In this document: piece by piece, positions 22,401 to 35,100 of the stretch
Position numbering within the stretch: position 1 is the stretch's first letter
Layout of the letters: each line of letters opens with the position of its first letter
Assembly: GCF_011077185.1 (NCBI RefSeq)
Contig: NC_048903.1
Coordinates: forward strand, 14,659,239-14,723,238
Source: Oxyura jamaicensis
Taxonomy: Eukaryota > Chordata > Aves > Anseriformes > Anatidae
Direction of reading: 5' to 3'
Length of the DNA stretch: 64,000 nucleotides
The notes under the pieces: model-generated
The model's input: the letters and a program-made list of their open reading frames with translations, nothing else
Databases searched by the model: none
What the model was told of the DNA's origin: nothing
Translations under genes and position numbers: made by a program

Positions 22401-25400
22401 CACAAAGGTCCAAGGGGATTTTTTTGTTTGTTTGTTTGGTTTGGTTTGATTTTTATCTCTCCACACAGAACCAAACTTTGCATTTCACACATCTACTTCA
22501 GCTTTCCATTGACCTTCCACATGATCAGTGTTTCCAGCAACAACTTGTATTTCTTCACCTATCTTACTCCAGAAGTATGGTAATATGATGCAGGGAGATT
22601 TATCCCAAAGGGCTGCTCCCCTCCATGAAACTGAGGCATGAATCCTCAGCAGAGTATCTGTGATGAAGACTGCTTTGTCCCTGATACACATAGGGTTTTT
22701 TGCTAAATGGATGATTATGTTCTGAAAATAAGGGATCTGAGTCAATGATAAATGTTGGCTGTAACTGCCAGCATTCATCCACTAGTATGTTCTTCCATTT
22801 TCCTGTGTTTTCCAGATACCATTTTAAAATATCATTATTGCAAAGAATAACAACACTTGACCAGCAGATAAAGATGGTGATCAAAGAACTCTTAATTCCC
22901 TTTTGTTCAGCTTCTCGTAGCACATTCATTAATATGGTCACTACTTGACATCACCCATCAAATCAGGTCCTACATTTTCACTTTTTCAGTCTAATCCAGC
23001 AGCCACTGAAGTCAATGCAAAGCCATCATTACAATTCAGCGTGTTGTTACTGTAAGTCTTAAGTGATACAAATGGCCAGTCCACAACCTATTTCTAGTGG
23101 TAAAATTTATAGTCAGCTGTCAGAATAAATCCTGGCTTTACATCAGTGTATTACATTTAGCATAAACTTCTGTACTGCATCATCCAATATTCTCAAAGAA
23201 GTGTTTATGGATTAAATCAAAATAATGGAATCAGGATTATGCAAAAATATGTGGTATATGTTCCCTCAGTTGCCACAAGTGACAAGGGCAAGTACTGGTT
23301 CTGTCATAAGCAAGATGTCACAATTCTGTGAAATGGCCATCCTTCAGGCATTTTGACTGGCAAACAGGATAGGGTTAAACCACTTGGGATAAATTCCTTA
23401 TGGTTCAGGTCCAAGAAGGAATAGAGACAGCTTTAAATCATTACTAATCTTGATCCCAAGTCATCAATGTGAAATAGAACTACACTAGCAGACAAATCAC
23501 GGCAAAATAACTGCCACACAAGGTCCAGATCCACTTCTTCTGGATGTTTCAGACCACTGGAGTGATGCAAGTGAGCTGCCCCATGGCCTCTTCATTATTC
23601 GGGATGTCACTTGGTTGACATACGCTACCTGCCTTACCTTCCTACTGCACTTTACCATTCAAGTTGGAACTGTAATAAGATGCCAGCTGAGTGAATCATC
23701 TGGAATCAAATGCGTGTTGTTCTTTATTCAGCTGCTGCTCGCCTGGTCATGCATTCAAATGGCCAGATCTAAAGTGACAGAACTTTGTATTCCTTTTTAC
23801 AGCACTGAATTAGCCACGTATAGCAAACAGGGAGGGCAATATTCATGGTATTAACAGGGGAGCAAGGGAAGAAAAAAAGCTTCCTGACCTTTAAAGCAGC
23901 TAGATGCCTCCACAAGCTATTTAGAATGAAGTGGATGGCATCATTCTAACATGTCACACAGAAAATTCTCGATCGTGTTAATGAGCTGGTTTTGAATCCT
24001 TCTCCAAAACATATCTTAAGGACAATGTAAGCATCATTTAAGGCATCAGACTTCACTTTTGATAAAATCTGTTTGAACTTCTTGAGGTAATGAAGCTAGT
24101 GAAGCTCCCCTGTGGCTAGTATTCATTCTCCTTTGCTCCTAAAATGTATCTGTTTACTGCCTCATTTATAACACGCTTGGACGAAAAATTCTCAGAAACA
24201 GGGTGTAAAAAATGTTATACCTGCAAACTTCCTGAAGGCTAGACAGAAAACTCAGAAGTGTTATATACCAAGTAGAAAGAAATATGAAAAATCTATCTAT
24301 TCCTCTGTTTGTTAATGGGAAAGTGTTTACCCCCCCTACTCATTAGAGTTATAGCTAAGACATTTCTAAGGTTTTTTTGCTACCTCTAAACACAATGTAA
24401 ATCCATAACCTGAGATGAAATAAATGCATACTGAAATTAAGGAATATGGATGAACTCTGATTTACAACAAATCCACAGTCCAAAGAGATAATCCCTGTCA
24501 CAAGTCAGAAAGGTCCTGAAATTTCTTAGAGAAGTGAGTTGCTGCAGGGGGTCTGGCGGAACTTTGTCCCTACCCAGATCCATAGGAATATTTTCTGTAC
24601 ATGCGGCATGCTGCATGGCATTTTGAAACTTCATAAATACATGCATAATTTTAGGCACGTAAGCAGTGGATTTATTCAGGCTGAGGGGCCATCAACAAAA
24701 TGATGAAGGCATCTAATGCAGAACTTGATGAATAAAATTTAGCTACCTACAAACCCACGACTAGAGATCCTCCAAACGCACCTTCAGCTGTCATGTCACG
24801 CTGCAGGCACCCACCCTCATTAACGCAGGACGAAGTGACTGATGGCGAAGCCTCATTAAGGCCTGGAAACCAGGTGAGTCCCAGAAAGCTCCAGCTTCTG
24901 GAGGTGTCCTTATGGCACATCCTGTGCTCACATTAAAGGATTAAGCTCCCCACAGAATCCAGCAACCACCTGCAGCCCAGCGGACAGCATCGATCACCGC
25001 TGCAAGACCTGTTGTGTAAGGGCTTAAATATTCATCACAGCAGAATCTCAAACTTGAGTCGCTCGCTTACAAGCAATGTGTCAGTCAGGAGGCAACCGTC
25101 CACCGGGCTGTTCTTTCTGGTGCCAAGCACATCCACTCAGTTGGCCCCCAAAACTGCTGAAGGACAAGGAATTGGTAAAGAATGGCTTTGCATGCCCAAT
25201 TCCTCAGTGACTAGAGGCAGTTGTGAAGGTGATGCTGTTTTCAGAATGACTTTGAGTGTCAGGCACCTTAATTAGCGATCAGAGCTGTCCTGCCGTTGAG
25301 TGAGCATGGGGCACAGAGGGGACCTGGTTGAGGACATCCCGATCATATGGGGCTCTGGGCCTTGCCATGCTTGTGAAGCCATAGCAGTGCTGGCATGTGA

Positions 25401-25579
25401 AGTGACAAGGGGATGGGTTCGTGCTGATTCCACAAGACCACAATGCATGGGTGGCACGCCACCTGCGAACACCTCAGCAGGCACAATTCCCAGCCCCACG
25501 AGGCTGAGCCCCCTGCCCTGGGGCTCACACACCATGCTTTCAGCGGGTCGCAGCTATGCCCAGGCCTGATCCAAGGCCA
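19499..25579. other. Intergenic DNA between LTR and VAT1L promoter
   Basis: AT-rich non-coding sequence with T-run (near 19653), (AT)10 at 20159-20178 and TTTG-rich (near 22423) simple repeats. Two overlapping minus-strand open frames at 22485-22941 (97 and 113 codons) have no recognised domain. From about 24780 the base composition rises towards the VAT1L CpG island. No gene called. Confidence 0.5.
20159..20178. repeat. (AT)10 microsatellite
   Basis: Ten uninterrupted AT dinucleotides. Likely length-polymorphic. Confidence 0.9.
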
Positions 25580-25931
25580 CCGGGAGGACTTTTTGGGGCT
25601 TTGACTCGGGGAGTTGACGACACCACCCGCGGCTCCCCTGCCGCCTCAGCGCCCCTCCCGGCCGCCCGGCGCCGGCTGAGGGGCGGCGGCCGGGCTCCCT
25701 CACGGTGAGGCGGCCGGGCTCGGCCGCGGGCCCTGCGGGGCGGAGGCGCGGGGCGGGTTGGGGCGCCGCGGGGCCCCCCTGCCGCCGAGGCGAGGCGGCG
25801 GAGGGCGCTGCGCAGCCGGGCGGTGCATTGCGGAGGGCGGGCGGACCCGCGGCCATTCCACACGGCGGCACCGCGCCCGGCGAAGCAGCGGCAGAGGCGG
25901 CAGAGGCAGCAGCCGGCGGCGCAGCCCCGCC

Positions 25932-26161
25932 ATGGCCAAGGAAGGAGCGCAGCGAGCGGAGGAGACGGAGCAGATGATCGAGAAGGAGGGCGGCAAGGAA
26001 GCCGCCGAGGGCAGCGCCGCCGGCAGCCTGCGGGCAGCGGACACGAAGGAGATGAGAGCCGTGGTGCTGTCCGCCTTTGGAGGGCTCAACAAGCTCCGCG
26101 TGTCCAAGAAAGCCATGCCGGAGCCTCAGGAAGGGGAGCTGAAGATCCGCGTGAAAGCCTG
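25932..26161 (+). CDS. VAT1L: VAT1L coding exon 1
   Basis: Start ATG in good context (CCGCCATGG), residues 1-76 plus two bases of Cys77. Ends in ELKIRVKAC. The exon must end at 26161 for the frame to continue into exon 2, but the donor there reads CTG|GTCCAG, far from the GTAAGT or GTGAGT consensus. Other nearby GTs would break the frame. Confidence 0.9.
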
Positions 26162-29100
26162 GTCCAGTATCGTCTCCTCCGGCGTGTGTCCGTGTGTGTG
26201 TGTGTGTTTGGGTGGGTGGCGGGAGGACGGCGCTCAGCACCTGGTGCCCTCCCGACTGCTGCTGCCCCTTGGTTGTTTGGTGCTTTCCCTTGTCTGGTGC
26301 TGCCCCTTGGTTGTTTGGTGCTGCCCCGTGGTTGTTCGATGGCTGCCCCTTGGTTGATGCTGCCCCTTGTTTTCCTCCCGGGAATCCCGCCTCTATCACC
26401 ATAGTTTTTGTTCGGAGCTTGTGCAACAGCGGGGCTGGTGTTGAGAACAACTTACTGGGTTTAATTCCTCGCCCAGCCGATACGTGGTTAGCAGGCTGCT
26501 GGGATCCTAAACGGAGCTTTCCTAGAAGGCTTTTTTTTTTTTTTTTTTTCCCTAACAATTGGAGCAGGCTGTTCTTCCTAGATAGCTAGTTCGCAGCACA
26601 CATGTTCCTTATGAAAACAGTGGTTTTTTTTTTGTTTTGTTTCGTTTTGTTTTGTTTTTCCAAGTGGCAGAAGACAACTTTAGGGCCTTATTACACAACT
26701 TGATGTGTAACAGAGGCAAAATTAATTTTACCTAAGACAAAGGCTTCTGGTCTGTTGTCCCCTTCTGTTGCATGAAAACATGATGCTGCCAGAGGAAAAA
26801 GGCCAAGGTGAAGGCTGAGTGGTTTATTTTGAGCAGCATGCCCTAAAAGTGATGCTGTCACAGGGCAGCGAGTTTGAACCCTGGGTTGTAACAATGATGT
26901 GCCTCAGGTGTTGGAGCCTTGGGGCACAGTGGAGTGTATCAGCCTTTTTAGACAGCCCACTACCTGTGTGAACTCCAGTTCATACCAGTACCTGTATGAA
27001 CTCCATGTTCAGCAAAGCGGTAGGCATGCATGTACCATGAATAGCAAGTTAGCTGTGAAAGAACACTTGGCTGTAAAATAGAAATATTCTGCTCTGTTAC
27101 AACTACAGTTGCTTCCCAGGGTAATATCATCATTAGGGAGCTGTGCGAGTTGCACGCGTGCTGTTTATAGCATCAGTAGATCCGCTCAGCTACTTCACAG
27201 TTACTGCCAGCCTGCACAGTACTGTGTACGTTTCTGAAGCTTTCATCCACACCCCAGGAGCATGTAGGCTGCGTGGTCTGCTCGTCAGTCCTAGCTGGAA
27301 ATGGCTGTAGGGCTGAAAGGTAGTCGGGTCACCAAAGTTTGCTTTCAAACAAGCCAAAATCAATTTGCCGATCTTCTTGACCTACGTCTGTAAATACAGA
27401 AGATTGATCGGGATGATGATGGACTTGTGGTCCAGTCTGGGAGACTGAGTGAGAGAAATGTCTGTCGGCAGTGCAGCGCGGTGTCCACCTGTTAATGCAC
27501 ACAGTACAGAACGTGTCAGAGATGAGCTCCTCCTAAGTCATTATTGATGCCAAATAATGCTCAGTTGAACAGTTCTTAGTTGAATCAGTTTTGTAGTTGA
27601 CTCATATGAGTTGACTTGTAGAGAAAATTAACTTATTTTAAGAAGAATGTGTGTATGTATGATAAAATACATCAGTAAAACCAGTTAAATTATATGTATA
27701 CATTTTATAGTATTGTGCTATAAATAGAGGTGATGGAGGATACGTTGCTATTAGCACTAAGCCAGTTGACTAATTCTTTTGAAGGTCTGGTATATCAATG
27801 ATCCAATTGAAAATGTCTCGGTTGTGATGAGTCATGTGTTAGCCTCATTCTGTGACTAAGAAGTGGAACAGCCATCAATGTCCAAGCTGAGTCACAGCTT
27901 CTGCATACTCCCTGAAATAATTTTTGATTGATAATGGCAGAGCAGTTCAAATTGCTGTATTTGTTTATATCATAATCTGCAGCCTACAAAATGCTAGTGT
28001 ACATATTGTTTAAAAGATGAGACAAATAGAACAAACCCAAACAGATATTTCAGATAGGATGTGTGAGTAAGGAGTGGTGTCCTGTAATTACCTCCCTTTA
28101 TTTTTCTTTTGCTCTGTTATAATTATTTCTTCATTCTGCTGCTATACATGTGTGTCATGAGGAATGAAGCAGAAATGACTCTTCTGACTTGGTAGTTGTG
28201 AGACAGCAGCACTTAAAAAAACTGGTAGCAAATAAAAGAAATCCTAAATACAGCAGAATAGCAGACAGAGTATGAATTTCATTCTTAAAGGGAGCCTTGT
28301 TCATGTGGCTGTTTCTGGATGAAAAGCATGAGTTTTTCAGGCGATTTACTTGCTGGGGTAAGAGGAAGGCTACTTCTGAGAATGTAGAACTCAATACTCT
28401 TCTTTGCTCTGTTGTATTTCATTGACTTTGGTGATTAATTTCAGTGGAACCTTACAATGAAATAAGAAAGACCAAAAGTGACTGCTGTCCAAACCTTGCA
28501 GACCATCCTCAATGCTCTGGTTTGGTATTTTGAGGTGGAAGGTGCTGGGCATCCCCTAGTAAGTGGAACAGAGCAAAGAGAACCAAGCTGACCATTGCTG
28601 GTCTACTGATAAAAGAATTGTACCCACAAAATGTACCCAATATTGTACCCACAGAACTTTCCACATTTAAAAAATGCAGCAAAGCTAAACCACAAGAATA
28701 AAAAAAAAATCTTCAAGATCCTCAAAACTATTAAGGTAAAGCATAGCAAGCTTAGCAAGTCAGATTCAAAGATAATTATATTTTGATAAATTCTGTCTCC
28801 AGAGATGGACAGATAAGTCAGTATGTGTAATTCGTGCCAGTATCCCAGCTCTGTCACAGAAAGGCTCTTGCAGAACCCCAGTGTCAATGTGCTGACACTG
28901 GTAATTTATATCCTCCCCTATCTCAATTTACACACAGTTCTTGCTTTAGGATGTAAAACACACAACTGCAGGAAGCCATGTGTTTTTCCTCCATGGATCA
29001 CTTTGATTTTATACTTCCCCCTCTGCATATGCACTTGCTTAAAGTCCAGCAGTCACTTTGTTGCACTGCACACCACAGCAGGCAATGCTGGTTTGTACTA

Positions 29101-32100
29101 ATACAAGGAATAAATTGTGTTGTCTAGAACCACCACTCGTCATGAGACTTGCTTGTGATCCTCTGTGCAGCAAAACTTCCCTTTTCCCATGTCTGCTATA
29201 GGTTGAATCTCAGTAAAGGATTTGATAAGGTCAGGTTTCTTGGATGTAATTAGTAAACTAGTCATTCATTTTTGGGCCCTCCAGGTCATTCAAAGAAAAA
29301 AAGAAGCAAGTTGTTGGTTTCATCTCACAACCCAGTTGTGCTTTCAGGTCTACTGTTGTTGATACAACTTGTTGAGATCTGGCTGGTAAAATAAAACTAC
29401 CCATTTCTACGTGACAGTGCAGAGGATGTATGTAAGCAACAGGGATGTGAAAGCACATAGACTTGTAAGAGATTAAAGGTGAAGTGAATGAAGAAGCTGG
29501 TAATTAAATTAATAAAAACATGCAACTTAAACACTCTACAAGGTACTTAGTACTTTTTTTCCTCTTCACATCACAGCTGTTTTAGTACTAAATCTTGTAA
29601 ATTCATTGTAGAGATTAACTTGCTTTTTTTGTTTTATTTAATATTGCTGTCTTTCATTGAGGATAAAGAAATGGAACTAGAGGAGAACTGAATTGCTAGT
29701 ACCATGTAGTTAGATGCAAAACTAAATATTGTCTGAGAAGTTATTTTGTAAGAATGAATGTTTTTAGGAAGAGTATAATAATTTTCCAAAAATAATCAGT
29801 ACTTCTGCTTTTAAAGCTAAAGATTATGTGTTCAGGTCACTTTTAAACCCTGTATCACAATTGAAAATGTTAATTTGGTGACATTTCCTTTTTTATTTTC
29901 CCTCCCCTGGTGACCTACGTCTCATGAATGCTGTGTTGTCTACATGTTGTGCTCTGTGTCTCTTCTGTCTTTTGGTTTGTTGTCTCTGTTCAGTCTGTGT
30001 GCGTCTTGATTAGTATCTGACTAAAGCCCCATCTCATAAATACTTGTGCACATCAATAACTCTGTGTATCAGAGGAGTTGCTGGTATCATATGCATGAGT
30101 AGGACGGGCTGAATGCATAGCTTCATGGGCTCGGGGGAGTTGGCATGCAGCAGTTCCAGCTAACAATAAATACAGGGCTGTGTTTTACAAGAATGGATTA
30201 ATGCTGGAGCATATTTTGGCTAGTTAGAAGTTTTAACTGTGTGTACAGTGTTTGTGCCAGGAATCAGTATATGCAAAGTGCATAAACATGGTACCTTTTA
30301 GTTGTGTGTTTCTGTTTAGCTTATTTGTTTTTGTTGGCTGCCTAGAAAACCACATCTTACTAACTGAAAATGGGTAGCATGTAAAAGACAAAGCAAAGAC
30401 GCTTCAAGACTTTTGTAAAACTCACGCTACAAGGGAAAACTGTAAACTTCCTGAGCAGCAACCCTGAGGACTCCCAAAGACCAAATTAACCATTGTAAAA
30501 CTGTACAAAAGTGATCCAGGAGGAAGAGTTATAAAACAATAGCCTACCTGAAACTTACTAAATTCTTGTCAAGGTTGGATGCCTGCCTGAGATGAACATG
30601 AGATTCCTGGGGTCACCTCAGGGTTTAGGACAGTTGCATCAGGTTGTTTTTGGTCCAAAGTGTCCATGATGTGTGATTTATTTTTTTATTTTTTTCCTTA
30701 AATAGAATTTCATGGAAATCATGATGTTTCTGTGTACTGAGTTGTAAATGGCCCTTGAATTTCTACATGTGGCTCCTGACCAGTCAGTAAGCTCTGGGGA
30801 TATACTTATGACAGGTGTGGTTGCCTTGCAGATGTACTTTTGCCCAAGGCTGGTACCACAGTGGTGTAAAGTTGGTCTGTTCCACATGGGAAGAATGTGA
30901 ACATCTGCTGGGTCAATTGTATGCCGTGGAGCCCAGGTTTTTAATGTTGCCCTGAGGTTTTCTGGCTTTCGCATCGCTTTGGTCAAGTTTTCCCCCTCTG
31001 CTTTAATCTGTGGCAGTAGCCTTGATTTTACCTTTTCCTGTATTTTACAGTGGTTTGAATTTTATCGACTTGATGGTACGACAGGGGAATATTGACAACC
31101 CTCCTAAGACACCACTTGTTCCTGGCTTTGAGTGCTCTGGAATCGTAGAAGCTCTTGGAGATAGCGTGAAAGGATTTGAGGTAATATTTTCTCTGCTTTC
31201 AGGGTAAGACTAAATAATCATCACTTCACTGAGAATGTTGCCCCTAATTCTAAACTGCCAGCAACAGGAGCCTTCACTATCCTGTTGAGATCTGAAAGGG
31301 TAATTTTTCTTTCCTGCTTCCCAGCCATGAGAATGACCGCTTTGATTAGTTTCTGAAGCCATATGACCGCCTTCAGATCCTTCCTGAAAAGTCATTTGTG
31401 CTGTGTGCATATCTGGAGGGCTGTGCAGGAACTGGAAAGCATGACTGATGTGCTTTAAGAAAGTAAAAGAAATTGAGTTAACTTGTTTAGTTCTTTTCTT
31501 TGCCACATTTGCTGTCATTGTTGCAAAGTTCCTCAAAGCCTATGTACTGCTGATTCTAGTTCAAACTTTTGATCTTGAATTAACAAGACCCCATCTATGA
31601 TAAGCATTGTTTCTTACAACTGTGTGCATTTATTTGGCACAGATAAGAATGGGACCCTGATTATGGGTGTATGACTTATGCTTTTTCTGAGTGATGAGAA
31701 TCTATTTAGCCCAACAAAGCGGTGATAAATGACAAATAGTGTATGTAATAAAGCTTTCAGAACTGGTTGGCATTATATACTCTTTGGTGTCTCATATTAC
31801 ATATAAACAGCATTCTGTTCTACCTCCTATTCCATTACTGATATTAAACATCTCTGTTCCCTCCAATCTTGTACTTTTCCTACACTAGATACAAAAAATT
31901 CTGTACTAGGAAAGAACTGAGTTAATGCGTGTCAACCCTATCCTAGCTATTTGCTGAATCAGCCGTGTCATCAAGTATAATTGCATTTTCTGAATTCTTA
32001 TTGTATCTTGATCTTAAGGCAATTATCTAAAATATCTGTATTTAAAGGTAACGTTTTTGCTTTTCTAGAAAAGCTTCCAAAATTCTCAGTTGATTAAAGA

Positions 32101-35100
32101 TAATGGCCAATTTACTTTCCAGTAGGGTGTCAGTGATGAGCTACTCTTAGGACATTTCTCCACCTTCCCCCTCTTGCCCTGTCTCTGCCTTGCAACAAGC
32201 CATAATCTTTCAATGTTTTTGTCATAAACAATAGCTGAACAAAAACTTTACTATTTGAAAAACTCAACTGCTTCAATTGTTCAGCTCTAGTATTCCGTGT
32301 TTTGTAGTTTCAATCCATACAGAAGAATATTCTAGGTAAGGAGCATAGGAAGTTTTCTGCTCTACATCAGCATTCTTAGTTTAAATGTTCCTGCTATTTT
32401 TAAAGGGCATTGTAAGGCTACAGCATATGGTGCTTGTTTGAGTAATGTTGCACCTGAATGAATATACTGTGTCTCTTTAAAAGTTACGGCTTTGTTCTGA
32501 CTATAAAACATGTTTGTGCTCTAGTGTACTCCCTGAAATCTAAACAAGTCATGGTATTTTACTTTTTACATATAATCTGCATCGCCAAGGCAGCGATGTT
32601 TGACTCATCTAGAAGATCTGATGCTCAAAATAACTGCTCTGCACAGGTATGAGCCCATCAGCAGGGGGATGTCCCAGGAGGAAGATGCAATGATGTTCTC
32701 TCAGTTTCTTTATATTTTTTTTTACACAGAACAGGAGGATGTCAGGTGCTTGTTGTCGTGTTGACATAGGCTGTTATCCCTTTTCATAGTGATGGCAGGA
32801 GTGGCAAAGATTACACCCTATATCTTCTGAGCTTCTTTCCTTTTGTAGATCCCTTCCAGTTCAAATCCTGTTCAAGTTGCGGGGATTTGATAAGAACGTG
32901 TCCTGTTGCCCCTAGTCTGTACTTGGGCTGTCTTGCACTTGAGATATTGCCAGCCATTTCTTGTCTTCGCTAGATGTAATTGTGTTATTGTATGACATGA
33001 TGAATGGCCATCCATTTTGACAGAGATGTGTAAGAACATGTTTTATATAGAAAGAAAGCCTTTTTTTTTATTTTTAAGGAAATGGAAGAATAAAAGCCTA
33101 TTCTTTTTCTTCAAAAGCAAACACTGATTTTCTCTGAGCTCAGATGTAACATGTCTGATCTATAGTTGTTGGGATGGTTCTCAGGAGCTAAGGCCTAATC
33201 TGACATGATGTCTAGATTGTAGTAAAATATGATTTTTATTATTATTAAGAAGTTCTTTGGAACCACCAAGAGGGACCTCTCTCATCTGCCTTCTTTTGGT
33301 AATCAGTTATGTTTGTTTGCAAGGATATAGGACATACTAATATATTCACTAATTAATCGTAATGGACTTTAGATTTGATAAACTTTACTAACTTCAAAAA
33401 GAGGCACAGAGAGGTTACCAGTGATGCATTGCTAATTTGAATGTGTGTTTCTAAAGGAGGCGGCATTCAGTGAAATTGGAATGACAGTTGTTTTTCAGCA
33501 TCTTCATTCTAAAAGAGACAAACCCTTCAGAGCTGTCAGTAGCACCTTAGCATTTAGCAAACCCACAATATCCCAAAGCCAAAGTGATGACAAGTGCTTG
33601 GGAGACGAAAATGTGCCTGTGCTATAAACATTTGTCTGAAGGTACTAATGTTACTCTTTACTCCACTGCTGTCAAATGTAGCTTAAGTAGATCAAGAACA
33701 ACCTGTAGAATCACCAAAGAATTAGTGCTTATTAGCAGAATGTAAGATGGAAAGTATCAGGCAGGTAAGCAAGTGCATTTTAGAGGGAGAGCGTCTATTG
33801 GTTGCAGTTAAAATACCAAGTCCTAAAGTTTGTTCCTATTCCTGCCTTACTGCTTATACTGTGGCTCAATTGAAGAGCTCCTCTCATGGTAAAGGATGCT
33901 ATTTTTATTTGCGTATTATAGAAATGCAAGACAAAATACATGTAGGAGCTGCTGTGGACAAGGCATTGTCTTAAGTTTTAATTTAAGAGTCATGCCTGTG
34001 AAAACCTTAATATGTATTGGCCAAATGCTGCTTGCTGTGGCTCTCCCCACGTTGTCCCTCTGGACCAGTTTCTACTTATGTTCAAGTGTTGCTTTCCAAC
34101 TCTGATTGTACCCCTGAATGCAACTCAGTTACCTTAGTAACCAGAGTTACATTTTTGATGTTTAAGGTGGCAGGCATATTTGAAATTGCAGGATCCAATT
34201 CTGCTCTGTCACGTGGCCATAGAAATGGCAGTCATTATGGACATGTAGAGGTAGAATTGGTTATTAAGATGGTAAAGTAAGAGAGTACATATCAATAGTG
34301 TTATAAGTGAGTGGTTTCTGGACCCTTTCATGTTCTCTGTCTAGCAGAGTACAAGTCCTCCCCTTCTCAATTCAAAGAGAAAAAAGTAGGTATATATCAG
34401 TGTGAAGACTGAGAAGGCAAAATGAAAATTTATCTTGGATGTAATTGTTTATGCCACGCATCTCACTGTAATGTTTCTTTTTTATTATTTCTTATTTTTT
34501 TCCTGTAAGCAGAATTTGTTTATTAGTGGGAATGCTGTTTCGATTGTTCACAGCCCCATTTGTTACTTAGGAACTGCTGACAAAAGATGGCTGGTATTGA
34601 TGATGCTGATAGACTGCTCTATCCGAGAAGCAGCATAGGAAAAAAGATGTGGCCTTAATTTTGATATTTTTTGTTGTTAAATTCAAGTTATTAAATACAA
34701 TTAAAAAATGGTAAAAGCCCAAAGCTGAGCAGCTTAACTGCTGTGTTGCCAAAGATGTGGATCACCATTATCTTTACAGTCTGTCACAGCTTTAACGGGA
34801 AGGTTGGAGATGTTACAAGTTTCTTTTTACAGTTTAAGTTGCAGACATATCCTCAACATTGTTTTCTTCCTTGTTTGTAGATTGGAGACAGAGTCATGGC
34901 TTTTGTAAACTACAATGCATGGGCTGAAGTAGTGTGTACCCCAGTAGAATTTGTCTACAAGATCCCAGATGACATGAGTTTTTCTGAAGCTGCTGCATTT
35001 CCCATGAACTTTGTAACTGCCTACATGATGCTCTTTGAAGTTGCTAACCTAAGAGAGGGCATGTCTGTGCTGGTTCACTCTGCAGGAGGTGGGGTGGTAA

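Larger units (their letters stand above)
25580..26250 (+). promoter_or_regulatory. VAT1L: CpG-island promoter of VAT1L
   Basis: Dense CpG block rich in GGGGCGG / GCCGCC elements that encloses the VAT1L start codon. No TATA box is evident, and GC-box (Sp1-like) motifs such as GGGGCGGG near 25750 are present. Probable 5' UTR lies within 25700-25931. The 334-codon minus-strand open frame crossing this block (25554-26558) reflects high GC and low stop frequency. Confidence 0.75.

Noticed and set aside
25012..25569. Plus-strand open frames upstream of VAT1L
   Set aside because: No similarity recognised; probably due to rising GC content near the CpG island.
25554..26558. 334-codon minus-strand open frame over the VAT1L CpG island
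   Set aside because: Low-complexity Pro/Ala/Arg-rich translation antisense to VAT1L exon 1; explained by GC-rich, stop-poor DNA.
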